The translations under genes and the position numbers were made by a program. This document shows positions 31,381 through 42,454 of a stretch of 50,000 bases of DNA, one piece after another (position 1 is the stretch's first letter; each line of letters begins with the position of its first letter). This DNA comes from Owenia fusiformis (taxonomy: Eukaryota > Annelida > Polychaeta > Sabellida > Oweniidae), in contig CAIIXF020000019.1 in assembly GCA_903813345.2 (NCBI GenBank), forward strand, positions 1 through 50,000. The letters are read 5' to 3'. The notes below the pieces were generated by a model that did not search any database, had not been told where the DNA came from, and saw nothing but the letters and a program-made list of their open reading frames with translations.

Positions 31381-32050
31381 ATGATTATTACTCACATAAC
31401 TCATCTTTTAATAGCAGCATTCATAATATTCAATATGTCTGCTTCACTTATCAAATTGAAAGAGTTAGGGATTAGCATGGGTCTTCAAGACCGTGAGTTA
31501 CATCAATTCATTGAAAGTCAACAAAAGTTAGAAAGAGATGAAAGATTAGCAGAGAGACAGTATAAGAAAGAAGAAGAAGATAGAGAGTTAGAGAGAGAAC
31601 GCTTACAACATGAAAGAGAAATGAAAGATAGAGATGTAGAAATAGCTAGGTTATCAAATAATCGAACAACTGACCATTCTAACTCAAAAACAAAGCCAAG
31701 GCTTCCATCTTTTAATGAGAATAGAGATGAAATTGATGCGTATTTGTCAAGGTTTGAACGATTTGCTTCATCAAATCATTGGCCAGAAGCAGAATGGGCC
31801 GTCAATCTTAGTGCTCTATTAAGTGGTAAAGCATTGGAAGTTTACTCAAGAGAAAGTTTAGAAGTAGCAGGTGACTATGAAGCTCTCAAACTTGCTATAC
31901 TTAAGAGATACCAATTAGGAGAAGATGGTTTTAGACTGAAATTTAGAACTAGTTCAGCTGAAGCAGGAGAAAGTCCTGAACAATTCATGAATAGACTTGA
32001 ACAATACTTGACAAGATGGGTAGATCTTGCAAATACCATACCAGAAAGTC
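31381..32050 (+). pseudogene. Gag of a second Gypsy-like LTR element, 3' deleted
   Basis: The frame begins at 31381, or more likely at the ATG at 31435 (MSASLIKLKEL). It has a Glu/Arg-rich coiled coil (about residues 40-95 of the longer frame) followed by a Gag capsid domain with LPSFNENRDEIDAYLSRFER, LSALLSGKALEVYS, LKRYQLGEDGFR and FMNRLEQYLTRW. It then breaks off without a zinc knuckle or protease and runs into integrase sequence in another frame. Family members bind RNA and build virus-like particles; this copy cannot make a complete Gag. Confidence 0.8.
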
Positions 32051-32306
32051 ATCACACCTTTAGGCAGACTTACAGCAAATAGACCATTAGATCTAGTCTT
32101 CATTGACTTTACTCTTCTTGAAAAAGCCTCCAATGGAATGGAAAATGTACTCGTGATCACAGACGCATTCACAAAGTTCAAAATCACAGAACCCACCAGA
32201 GATCAAAAAGCTGAGACTGTAGCTAAGTACTAGTGAAGTCATTTATCCATATATTTGGCATCCCACACAGAATACATAGCGACCAAGGAAGAAACTTCGA
32301 GACCTA
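32042..32306 (+). pseudogene. Integrase core fragment fused after gag by deletion
   Basis: The frame from about 32042 gives LDLVFIDFTLLE and NVLVITDAFTKF, the first catalytic Asp region and following strand of a retroviral-type integrase core. After a frameshift near 32230 it continues with FIHIFGIPHRIHSDQGRNFE, the second Asp region. The third catalytic residue (Glu) and the C-terminal domain are absent; sequence stops matching at the palindrome at 32308. Protease, reverse transcriptase and RNase H between gag and this piece are missing. Confidence 0.8.
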
Positions 32307-32307
32307 A

Positions 32308-32560
32308 TACCCCATTATGGGGTAAAAGGCGCGTGGCACGCGCCAGATACCCCATGTTATTTCCTTCCGTCCGTCCGTCCGTCTGTCCGTCCGTCAGTCC
32401 GTCTGTCCGTCCGGAAGATAACTCAAATACTAGATATAGTAGACGGATTTTCTTCATATTTAGTGGAAAGATGTATTTTGGTGAAAAAAAATTTTATTGG
32501 CAAAAAAAAATTTTTCAAGATGGCCGCCGCTTTAAAGTGTGCGCCTGACCCGGCTACGTA
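32308..32560. mobile_element. Repeat with two odd palindromes and a GTCC ladder
   Basis: TACCCCATTATGGGGTA (32308-32324) and GGCGCGTGGCACGCGCC (32328-32344) are both 8-1-8 inverted repeats. A further TACCCCAT follows, then a run of GTCC/GTCT tetranucleotides to about 32412, then AT-rich sequence with AAGATGGCCGCC. It truncates the integrase remnant. The right boundary is approximate. No coding sequence. Confidence 0.6.
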
Positions 32561-33880
32561 TAGCACAGAGTTTATACTGGCGGATTAGATTAGTTCATTT
32601 TTTAGATGTGTGTGAAAGCTTTCTCTTATTTGCGTTTTTTCGTTTAGTACGGTTTTGTTATAATTGCCGAAGTCATATAACCGGGATAAAACAATGATTA
32701 TCGTTGACTGCCCACACACAAAACATACGTTGAGTGAACAGTGTTATTACAAACAACAGGCTTTAGAATACAAAGCGTAGTGTGATAATAATCTGCACAC
32801 TACCACTGCTGCATGTACATATTACTAATTTACTAGGGCTCCCAAAGAGTGGATAGGGAGGTTGTGTTTGTCACTTTTAAATTTTACATTTCAAAATTGT
32901 CATTTCACATGTCATAATTTGTTGGTTTCATTCGTTTAGCCAATCAAAACATTGCAAAACAATAAATTGTCTGTTACGTACAATCAATTTTGTTCAGTTT
33001 TGATTAGTTGTCAGAATAAAGTTACGTTCATCTGAATCCATGTATCAAAACAAAAATCCTATTTTCACTTTAAAATACTTCAGTGAGATGAAGGCTCGGA
33101 ATTGTCACATGCAATAACTTATTGTCGTATTCGTTATCTTATCTTCTCGATAGTAGCATTTAGTCGCACATTTGATGCCAGGTCACCTTGTCGCGTACCT
33201 CTTGGGGAACCCCACATTTATGTGTATACTCATGGAAGTAAATTCCCCGGTGTAGCCGAGTGCCACAAACTTTTCAACAGGTTCGAAATGACCAATTTCT
33301 CTCATATATACTCTAAATATTTTATTATTTAGCACCTACAAAGTATTGCTAATAACCATTTGTAATTTCAATAAGGAAACTTAACTGGCTACATATAAAT
33401 TCAATATCAACACTAGCTGTTCTCTCAACACGTCCTGGCTTACCTTGTGGTGACAAACCCTGGATTTTCGCTATTTATAGTTTATCAACACCTGGACGCA
33501 TGCGCATTTTATACTTTTTCGGGCACTTTAAAAATGACGGGACTTTTTCGCAAAAATCATAAATTTTTCATTCTAAACCAAAGTAATTAATATTATTGTT
33601 TGAAATTTTGGTAGTATATTCACAACATTCATCTATTTCACATATATTCCGTGTTTTTCATCCTGACCCCAGGGGCCGTGTATGGGGGGGAAAACAGAAA
33701 TTTTCGCTTATTTTTAGATCTTTCTAAAGTATAGCTTTATTATACTCAAATGAAAGGCAATTAAGAGCAGATTGCAAATATTGTATTTTTTTCTGATTCG
33801 AGTCTCGTAAAATTCAAAATGGGGGGTGGTGTAATGACCTTTGATACGAAGTCGCTACTACAGTCTCAGCTGTAGTTGAT
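32561..33880. other. No gene seen
   Basis: AT-rich. A 76-codon frame at 33102-33332 has no domain or splice support. Confidence 0.35.
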
Positions 33881-33881
33881 A

Positions 33882-33948
33882 GCCCTTATGGCACAGGGGT
33901 AGAGCGTCTGACTCGAGAGCGTCCTGGGTTCGATTCCCGTCCGGGGCG
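33882..33948 (+). repeat. tRNA-like head of a SINE or tRNA pseudogene
   Basis: It has an A-box (TGGCACAGGGGTAGAG) and a B-box within GGGTTCGATTCCCG at tRNA-like spacing, and a 3' end CCGGGGCG. The acceptor stem pairs only in its first five positions and the anticodon arm does not fold normally, so it is not a working tRNA. A tRNA-derived SINE is most likely; the body after 33948 has no clear tail. Confidence 0.6.
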
Positions 33949-33949
33949 T

Positions 33950-34370
33950 TGCAAACTCTCTTTTGAGTCTAGTATCTGGCTCGGTACACTACAGCTCCCC
34001 GACGAGCGTGCCCAAGGGTCGTTACAGTATGAGCATTTTTAGTAAGAGTTTTTTTCTGGCGTTCAGAATTTAAGTGCATCACGGGCATTGCATCACCGAG
34101 CTTTCACCAAAATTCTCTTTTTGGAGAAGTAAAGCCTCTCAATTTTGTTCTTTTTTCTTTTTGCTCCGAGGGGCAACTTTAGCCTAATTGCCTGAGGGGC
34201 AACTTTAGCCTCCATGGCCTGTAAACTCTAATACTGACCCAACTAAAAGAAAATAAATTTATATTACCATGAACTCATAAGAAAGTTTAATGTAAAATCA
34301 ATGTAAATATTTAATACGTGTTTAGTGAGGTAAGATTAAGATAATATAAAGATACAATCTAATGGCAAAC
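33950..34370. other. Possible SINE body and short duplication
   Basis: GAGGGGCAACTTTAGCCT occurs twice at about 34168-34215. Otherwise featureless. Confidence 0.4.
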
Positions 34371-34373
34371 GTC

Positions 34374-35095
34374 GTAACTTCCTTAACGTCAGATCGTATG
34401 CCTTCAAAGAAAAAATAATTTGTCGGAATTCTTTCATTGATTTGGGAAACTGAAGTGTCTGGATTATGTATAAAATTGCATTGTTAATCTAATCAATATT
34501 TCAAGATGTCAGGGTTAGAATTATAGAAACTATGCTCATTTTGTGAAAAAAATGATCATTTCTTTCCAAAATTTGTCGTGCTTTCTAGAAGGTGTGAGAA
34601 GTTCTATACTGTGTTCAGTCAACATATTTAGAAACAGTGATACAAGAGGTATATTTGCATGGTATGGTCAATGTTTCTACGAAAGGGAAAGAACCGTATT
34701 CTGTCAAAACGTCGAAATAAATGAGTACTTACAAATCTCCCGCCGAAAATACTTGTATAACGTCGTAAACTTCCTATGCTACGACGTATAAGAGAATGGG
34801 GTGTGCTTTTTTCACAGTTTTTAAAACGAAGCAAAACCCTTTAGATGTGTGTATGTATTACCTTTATTTTCTTAAGGACTTCCACATTTTCACGATAACT
34901 TCTCTTTGGTACTCCCAACATTTAAATCATATTTTTACATCAAGGTATGATGCAGTTGGCATGGAATTTACATCTCGAGAGTTTCAACGACGAGCGTTTG
35001 ATTTAATAAAAAATCCCAAACTTGGTACCAAAGAATTTCCCACTTCGTGCAAAACAAGCTGAAATTCATGCGATTGTTCTGAACCGGTCCATTTT
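34374..35095 (+). mobile_element. CACCC-ended repeat family, copy B
   Basis: 34374-34800 is an inverse copy of 20393-20965. From about 34810 to 35040 it matches the arms of the palindrome at 38156-39081 (TTTTCACGATAACTT, ATCAAGGTATGATG, CGTTTGATTTAATAAAAAAT). So this copy joins the shared-frame segment to the inner arm and shows that all three loci are one family. Ends are not clean. Confidence 0.65.
34543..34791 (+). CDS. Unrecognised 82-residue frame in repeat family copy B
   Basis: Shares LSCFLEG, SDTRGI, AWYGQCF, ERER, FCQNVEINE and VVNF with the minus-strand frame at 20393-20851, with a short out-of-frame patch between compensating indels, then stops early. No domain recognised. The shared frame is the only hint that the family once carried a gene. 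Confidence 0.25.
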   Translation: MKKMIISFQNLSCFLEGVRSSILCSVNIFRNSDTRGIFAWYGQCFYERERTVFCQNVEINEYLQISRRKYLYNVVNFLCYDV

Positions 35096-35176
35096 TGCCA
35101 CAGATGCATGCTATTGGCAAGACTATTAGCTTTCAAATGAGGTTAACAGATTTTCGAGCAGCACTCGAGTTTTTTG

Positions 35177-35201
35177 ATGTCACCACAAAAAGTGGTGACA
35201 T
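35177..35201. repeat. 10-bp stem hairpin
   Basis: ATGTCACCAC, five A, GTGGTGACAT. A related hairpin lies at 11036-11061. It is followed by a G-rich patch with repeated GGCGGT and GATCGGCG. Confidence 0.7.
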
Positions 35202-35334
35202 ATTGTTATGGTCTCTGTTTTTTTTGGCGGCGGATGGCGGTTGGCGATCGGCGGTTGTCGATCGGCGTCTGCAACAAATTCTTGCAACTTCCAATAACTA
35301 TACTGTTTAGACTGAATTTTTTTCATAAGCATCT

Positions 35335-36005
35335 ACATGTTTCCAGAAGTTCAAATGTGACTTTTATATTTGAGAGTTGACCTTTAATGACCTTTTCAAG
35401 GTCAAAAAGGTATTTTTCATCTTGCTTTAAATTGACCAATTCTTTTTTCAAATCATCTACAAGATATCAAAAGTTCAAATCTGACTTTAGATTTGAGATT
35501 TGACCTTCTCAAGGTCAAAAAAGGTCAAAAAGTTTTTTTTCAACTTGCTTCAAATTGACCAATTCTTTTTGACAAATCATCTTCAAGTTATCAGAAGTTC
35601 AAGTTTGACTTTAGATTTGAGATTTGAACTTAAATGACCTTCTCAAGGTCAAAAAAGGTCGAGAGGTATTTTTTCAACTTGCTTCAAATTGACCAATTTC
35701 TTTTTTTCAAAATTATCTACATTTACCAGAAGTTCAAATTTTACTTTAGATTTGAGATTTGACCTTCAATGACCTTCTCAAGGTCAAAAAAGGTCAAAAG
35801 GTATTACTCGCTTCAAACTGACCAATCTTTTTTTCAAAATCATCTACAAGTTCTAAACAGTTCAAATCTGACTATAGATTTGACCTTCAATGGCATTCTC
35901 AAGGTCAAAAAAGATTTGACCTTCAATGATATAATCAACAAAGGTCTTTCTCCATCTCGCTTCAAATTGACCAATTTTTTTCAAAATCATCTAATGGTTC
36001 TTAAA
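35335..36005. repeat. Tandem repeat, about five units of 120-135 bp
   Basis: Each unit holds GTTCAAATCTGACTTTAGAT, TTTGACCTTC, CTCAAGGTCAAAAAAGGTCA and CTTCAAATTGACCAATT. Units differ in length and sequence. A diverged single unit lies near 13400-13475. Non-coding. Confidence 0.8.
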
Positions 36006-36217
36006 TATCTATAAGTGGGACTCCCTTTATTAGAAGCTTTGGACTGAATTTACTCTTCTTAATTGCTAAAATTGATAGTTTATCCATACATTTTAAGAAA
36101 ATAGGTATGTTAAAGAATTTTATCTCTACAGGCCTTGTTGCCCCTTTAATGCCTTGTCTAGTCAATTCAAACCACATAATTGACCGATTGGAAAATGTTG
36201 TTGATGTTCACATTTTA

Positions 36218-36896
36218 CATTGGTGATCCACTCGATTACGCTGGTTCGTTTCGGTAACAAAATGTCGGAACATCGAAAGTACGATTTTTCTTTTTTCCTT
36301 ATTTCACACGTTGTAGGCAGAATTCCCACGACATTGTATCACAAACGTGTATCAGTAAAGTTGGGGACATAAATAAATGACAGGTGGATTTGCTGAAGTG
36401 AGGATTTCCCATGTTAAAAATAAGAGAATTTACAAGAGGCCATACATCAGTGGATAAGATTATACAAAATGTAAAATATACAAATTTTAAGGGATATATA
36501 TCTAGACAATATTGGAAATTATGGGCTTTCAGACCACCATAATTAGGAAATGGTGATCGAAAATCGACCTGTCATTTATTTTTGTCCCCAACTGTATCAT
36601 ATGTTTAAGAAAATGTACATATTTGCGAACACCAGTTGAGATCTGCACTTTTAACCCATACCGTTTATGTAACTTAAGTGAGGAATTAAATCGACGGTTC
36701 TGTTGGCTTCTGAGCTGTTTTCTCGCAAACATGTACATTTTCTAAAACATTTGATACTGAGACACGTTAGTGAGAAAAAATGTCGTGGGGATTCTGCTTA
36801 CAACGGGTGAAATAACGAAAAAAGAAAACTCGTACCTTCGACGTTCCTACATTTTGTTACCGAAACGAACCAGCGTAATCGAGCGGATCACCAGTG
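36218..36896. mobile_element. TIR element with ~135-bp inverted ends
   Basis: 36218-36358 matches the reverse complement of about 36765-36896 with scattered differences, starting CAYTGGTGATCC. A second inverted match (AGTTGGGGACA and AATAAATGACAGGT against their inverses, 36359-36395 and 36560-36595) lies inside, so the element is nearly a full foldback with extra sequence in the right arm. No transposase. Confidence 0.72.
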
Positions 36897-37142
36897 ATTT
36901 TAATTAATCTAGCGTCTGTGAGTGTCGATTATTTTTATAAAATTGTTTCTATAAACTGCATAATTTAGGACGGATGATTAAATATTAAATAGTTGTAAGA
37001 GCATGCACGTGAAATAAAACATGAAATACTTCATCATACTCTTCAGATATTTTTTTAAAAACCATACATAACAGTTTTTATCCCATACTTGGACGTGTTA
37101 CAGGTACATAAAGCCGGTTTGTAAAAACTTATATTTTCATCA

Positions 37143-37202
37143 GCGGGCAGATATAGCTTTACGTCCCACTCCGAGCGGGCAGATATAGTATATCTGCCCG
37201 CT
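37143..37202. repeat. GCGGGCAGATATA repeats with 14-1-14 palindrome
   Basis: GCGGGCAGATATA occurs at about 37144 and 37175, and inverted at about 37189-37201. The last two form AGCGGGCAGATATA, one base, TATATCTGCCCGCT. It is CpG-bearing in AT-rich surroundings. Confidence 0.75.
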
Positions 37203-37474
37203 ACGTCATAATCGCCGCTCGCATATTTGTTCCTAATTTGTGACGTTCGCGTAATGACTGTAAACGACAATGGAGAAAACATAGACAATCGGGATCTGTT
37301 TGATGGTTTAAAAAAGGGAAGGAGCATCCACTTAATCAATCAAAAAATTCGAGAAAATAAATGTGGGAATATTTGAGAGAACAGGAAAATCCGCCCACGG
37401 CCAAGAAAACAAAACTGGACATGAGTATTCTTAAATATTTCCACGATTGAACAATGTGAACCAGATGACCAAGA

Positions 37475-37653
37475 TTGGTATGGGATAAACAGATTATCCT
37501 ATAGTCGGTTCAGGATATTGGGATTATCCCTTGGCCAATATAATATATTTTCCCTCGGGACCTGTGGCCCTCGGGCAAATATATTATATTGGCCTCGGGA
37601 TAATCCCAATATCCTGAACCTCATATAGGATAATCTCTATTTATCCTATGCCA
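37475..37653. repeat. Near-perfect foldback, ~80-bp arms
   Basis: The left arm (GGTATGGGATAAA, TTCAGGATATTGGGATTATC, CCAATATAATATATTT) is reversed in the right arm after a few central bases. A transcript would form a long hairpin. The arms contain the TTTTCCCTCGG motif shared with 18736 and 47865. Confidence 0.8.
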
Positions 37654-38155
37654 GGTAGAGTTTTAAGTTGGTAAGATATATCCCGTATCCTGATTATGAG
37701 GTTTCCATATTCTGAACCTCCATATCTCCCGCCATATCTCCCGCTCCAGGGCATATCTTCCCGATTCGAAAAAAATTGAAAAAAAGAAAAAATGTGAAAA
37801 TATTGAAAAATGTGAAAAAAAATTGAAAAAATAAAAACAAATGAAAAAAATTGAAAGAAAATTAGAAAACTCTACCTTGTATAGGATAAAGCAGTTATTA
37901 AAATTCATACAAATAAAAAGTTCAGTTAAGTTCGAAAAATCCTTTGCTTATACTAAAGATGATCTAAAACAAATACGTTGCAAAGAAATCAACAACATTA
38001 CACACTATTTATGGTCTAAACATATTTAAGATGAACTAAGGGGGAAATCGACTTTCCTTCAAACATTTGACAAAACAGTTGTGGTATCTAACATCACTTA
38101 TAATGAAGCATTGCAATCATCCATTATGAGATCACACAATTCACATGCCCATAAA

Positions 38156-39081
38156 CACCCTTGGTATACGCAGCTAACGAAAATTGACCGGTACGGGTCA
38201 AAAGCTGGACCGGTACGGGTTAACGGTTTTATTTGAATTTAAAATAGCCATAACTTGCTCAATATTGACTTCCTCGTGTCTAATTTGAAATATATGATGC
38301 CTCCCGATGCTTTTAAGTACCCCAATTTTTTACAGATTTTTAAACGGACCAAAACTCTCTAAATGCGCATTTATGATATTTTCTCTCGAGAACGACTGTC
38401 TCATTTTCATGATAACTTTTATTTAGTACTTCTAACATATAAGATCTATTTTTCCCCATCAAGATATGATGTAAATGACATGCTATTTACATCTTGTGAG
38501 TTGCAATGACGCGCGTTTGATTTTATAAAAAATGCCAAACTTTGTGACAAAGAATTTTATCCTGCTTGCAGCGAGAAGACGGACCGGTTCGGGGCAATCT
38601 GCTTGCAGCGAGAAGACGGACCGGTTCGGGGCAATCTGCTTGCAGCGAGAAGACGGACCGGTTCGGGGCAATAGCTGATGAAATTCTTTGTCACAAAGAT
38701 TGGCATTTTTTATAAAATTAAACGCGCGTCATTGAAACTCACAAGATGTAAATAGCATGTCATTTACATCATACCTTGATGGGGAAAAATAGATCTTATA
38801 TGTTAGAAGTACTAGATAAAAGTTATCGTGAAAATGAGACAGTCGTTCTCGAGAGAAAAGAGCATAAATGCGCATTTAGAGAGTTTTGGTCCGTTTAAAA
38901 ATCTGTAAAAAATTGGGGTACTAAAAGCATCGGGAGGCATCATATATTTCAAATTAGACACGAGAAAGTCAATATTGAGCAAGTTATGGCTGTTTTAAAT
39001 TCAAATAAAACCGTTAACCCGTACCGGTCCAGCTTTTGACCCGTACCGGTCAATTTTCGGTAGCTGCGTATACCAAGGGTG
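38156..39081. mobile_element. 926-bp palindromic element with ATAAA target duplication
   Basis: Both ends read CACCCTTGGTATACGCAGCT inward. Arms of about 405 bp (38156-38561 and 38673-39081) are nearly identical inverse copies. The centre (38562-38672) is three tandem copies of a 37-bp unit containing GAAGACGGACCGGTTCGGGG. ATAAA flanks the element on both sides (38151-38155, 39082-39086), a 5-bp target duplication. It has no coding frame and must have been moved in trans. A CAC start plus 5-bp duplication recalls Transib-type elements, but that is inference. Confidence 0.88.
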
Positions 39082-39468
39082 ATAAATAATAGTTCAAAAC
39101 AGTCAAGAACACATGGTATTTAACAATTTGATGTGTTTCATAGCTTAGGCCTATTTGATAACTTATTTTGCATTTAAACATGGTTAGTTGGGGCTATTCT
39201 TGCGCTATTTTTTATTTGCCCCGGATACCTTGATTTCCGCTTGCTATGGCAACCATTTCTTAAATAACATTTCTGTTGTACGAAATATTTTTTCATAGAT
39301 TAATACAGCATTCTATACTACACATTCTGTGAAAAATTCATCACAATATATTAAAAAATGAAAAATAAGAGAGATATTATGCGAACTTGATGGATGTATG
39401 CGGAAGTACCATTCAACCCCTAGTTATTCGTTCTTTCATTTCCTCTACATCTCTTATAGGCTGGCGGG

Positions 39469-39900
39469 TATCTTAATGGACCAACTGTTCTAGATGCCCC
39501 CAAGTATTGTAATCAACAATTACATGATTGGCATATGGACTGTAAGGAAGCCATTTGTCTGGGTTCGTCATGGTGACATTTCAAGTCTCCGAAATCTCCA
39601 GGGTAACATTGAACCTGTGTGATAGAGCACTGTCCTATCGGAAAATGAACTTTCTTTCACATGTTTTTATATCTTGAGGAGTCCCTTTTAGCACTTCATT
39701 TCAGTAATACGCAGACAACAGGGTCGGTCTTTCCTTTTTTTTGGAAAAACCAAGCTACACCACTACATGTTCAGAAAAATGTCATTTTGATTGAGTTGCC
39801 TTTTTCGCAAATGCCACTCTTTTGCTTACTGATACATAGAGTCTAGTCTGTTGATTATCATACTTGGGAGCATCTAGAACATTTGGTCTATGAAGATCCC
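39469..39900. repeat. Inverted repeat with ~50-bp arms
   Basis: GTTCTAGATGCCCCCAAGTA near 39487 and its neighbourhood recur inverted near 39845-39900, with a spacer of about 330 bp. Diverged. The spacer and flanks to 40170 hold no supported gene. Confidence 0.55.
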
Positions 39901-40717
39901 CAACCGATTTAGACGGACTGAAAGAACAAATAATTAGGAGTTGGATGTTACTTCTACAGACATTCATCAATCGTGCAACCAATTGCTTCCGTGTCTTTAA
40001 GTGAATAATCCAATCAGAAGGTGGGCCCATTGAGCCATATTTGGACAGACTGAATTAATAAATCTGTTTTACAACAATAAATTCTAGCCTAAGCAATAAT
40101 GGTTCGAAAACTGAATGAAAACAATATATAAATATTCAGTTTGGAAAGTCCCATTACAATGATGCAAGTTTTTTTTAGTTTTTTTTATTTATTTCATTAA
40201 AACATAATAACATTTTTATTCGTGGTCGTGACACCTACATAGATATATAATTGACTACATTTAAAATCATCAATCTAAAATTTTCAAGTGCTTGAAAGTT
40301 TAACACAACATGACATTGGGTGAACCATAATTTGTCTCATGAATTAAAAACATTGGTAAAAAATAATGTACAATAAAGAGGATGGAATCACCTTGCGTTT
40401 GCTGAACATCAAAATCAGTATTTTGAAAATGTGTCATCTTTAAAAAGACTTTTTAGTTTATAAATATTATTGGTAAGTTTAATAGTATTAGGAATTTTGT
40501 TCCAGAAAATTTCACCTTGTACTTTAAAACTGTATCTTAAATAATTGGTTTAGAATTTTGTTACATGAACTTGTTCATTCTGTCTAGTGTTGTGTTGATG
40601 AACACTATTGTTTTTTTTCAAAGAAGTCAATAAAAATGTCATTTGGAAAATAATCGGGTCTGTTAATACATTTGTAAGTTAGTTGTAGAATATTAAGGTC
40701 ATATATGTCCGTAAATT

Positions 40718-41131
40718 TTAGAATTCTAAATTGATTAAAGAATGGCCTGGTATGTTCTCTATTTCCGATTTTTGATATTTTAAGCGATATTTTTTTATAT
40801 GTTCCTTCCAGTTTAAATCTTCAACAATAATCATCCCTAAGAAGTTGATTGATTGTACTCTCTCTACTAAATTATTTCTTATTTTAATCTCAATATTTTG
40901 TGGAACTTTATGTTTGCAGGTTGTATATATCATAAATTTTGTCTTCTGTACATTTAGAGATAGCTTATTAGCACAAAACCAATCATCAGTTTTATAGAGT
41001 TCACAATTTAATTTAGTTATAAGATTATTTATGTTCTTATCAGAATACAAGATGTTTGTATCATCTGCAAAAACTACATATTTTAACAAAGAACTTGAAC
41101 ATATAATGTCATTGATGTATATTATAAACAA
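40718..41131 (-). pseudogene. LINE reverse transcriptase fragment
   Basis: 137-codon frame beginning within the LGPILF-IYIND region and containing FADDTN (residues 21-26), the polymerase active-site aspartates, then NKLSLNVQKTKFMI and a NWKEHI motif typical of the thumb region. The start is not a true start: the polymerase continues upstream in another frame (to about 41580), where the first catalytic Asp region lies in damaged sequence. Confidence 0.8.
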
Positions 41132-41776
41132 AATAGGACCTAAGGTAGTGTCTTGTGGAACTCCACATGTGATTGATTGTTCCTGATATTTAACATTATT
41201 ATCTCCATATACAGTAAATTGTTTTCGATTATTTAGATAACTTCAAAGCCAATCATTAGCTTTTCCTCTAATACCATAAAAATTGAGTTTAGATAATAAA
41301 ATGTCATGATTAACAGTATCAAATGCTTTACTGAGGTCCAAGAATATGCCAATAGAAACTGTTTATCATCTGTAATCATCTGGAAAGATGCCAGTTTTAA
41401 AAGATAGTTGAGTTAAGAATACAAGAGGTTTTGCAAGGATGGCACTACTATTTTTGATAACTATAGGCTTTATATCATCATTACCAGCAGATTTAATTTC
41501 AAATTATCTAAAATTGATTTTATTTCGTCAAAAGTTACATGTCGTAGATGTAAACTTTGGCTTAAAGAATTAGACATTTTCTTCAAATAATGTTGAAATG
41601 TTTTATGAGAATTAGGTATGTTTTTGCCAAATTATTTCCAACATTGACAAAATAATCATTAAAACCATTAGCTATTTCTTTAGGATTAGTAAATGTTTTA
41701 TTATTGTGGATAAATTTATCAGGTGATATTTGCAATTTCTTTCGTCTGTTTAATATTTCATTAATGCGTGTCCAGG

Positions 41777-42114
41777 GGCCGTGAATTCGTACGATCCCCA
41801 ATCCAATCCGGATAATTTTATCTTTTGGAATAAATCTAGGATTACTAATCCGATTAATATTTGGTGAATTCGTGCGATCCGAGGATTATGAGGGGGAATC
41901 CCCAAGATTTATCCAATTTGAAGTGGAATTCGGATAAAATTTATCCAAAAAAGTAATCCACCTCAAGAGGTGGATTGAGATTTATCCTGAGATTAATCCC
42001 ATGATCGTACGAATTCACCGATTTTCGGATTAATTCTTGGATTAATCCCACAATGCATCATTACCATGACAAAATTTATCCGGATCGGATCGCGGATCGT
42101 ACGAATTCACCGCC
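41777..42114. mobile_element. 338-bp MITE nested in the LINE, CCAGG target duplication
   Basis: The left end GGCCGTGAATTCGTACGAT is matched inverted at the right end (GGCGGTGAATTCGTACGAT read inward). CCAGG flanks it at 41772-41776 and 42115-42119. Removing the element and one CCAGG restores an uninterrupted LINE frame (KDTWTRINEI) across the site, which proves the boundaries. The interior is rich in GGATTAAT/ATTAATCC and TTTATCC repeats in both orientations. Confidence 0.9.
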
Positions 42115-42454
42115 CCAGGTGTCTTTTATATTACCAGATGATTGTTCAAATTTATATCTGTAATGGAGTTTTTCTGCATGTCGATTCAAGATTCAAGCTT
42201 ATCTTGTGTAGGGTGCTTTTATGTAGTTAATGTAAAGTTCATTTTTAAATGTTGTAGAGGTCAAAATTCCTTCTGTCAGCCAAGGTTTTTTATTGTTGTA
42301 GTTATTTTTAATATGTTTAGTAGTTACCGGGAAGCATTCATTATAGAGACTTTGAATTTTTTCAATAAAATATGCATAGCCTAAATTAACATCATCAAAT
42401 TCATATAGCTGGAAAAAGTCAAGTTCAGAAAGGCGTGATTTAAAGGTAATATGA

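Noticed and set aside
33102-33332. 76-codon plus-strand frame
   Set aside because: No recognisable motif and no supporting signals.
33882-33948. Functional tRNA gene
   Set aside because: The acceptor stem mispairs at its inner positions and the anticodon arm does not form a 5-bp stem with a 7-base loop.
35335-36005. CRISPR-like array
   Set aside because: Units are long, diverged, directly adjacent and in eukaryotic DNA; no repeat-spacer pattern.
37055-37339. 94-codon minus-strand frame
   Set aside because: It runs through the GCGGGCAGATATA palindrome and has no coding character of its own.
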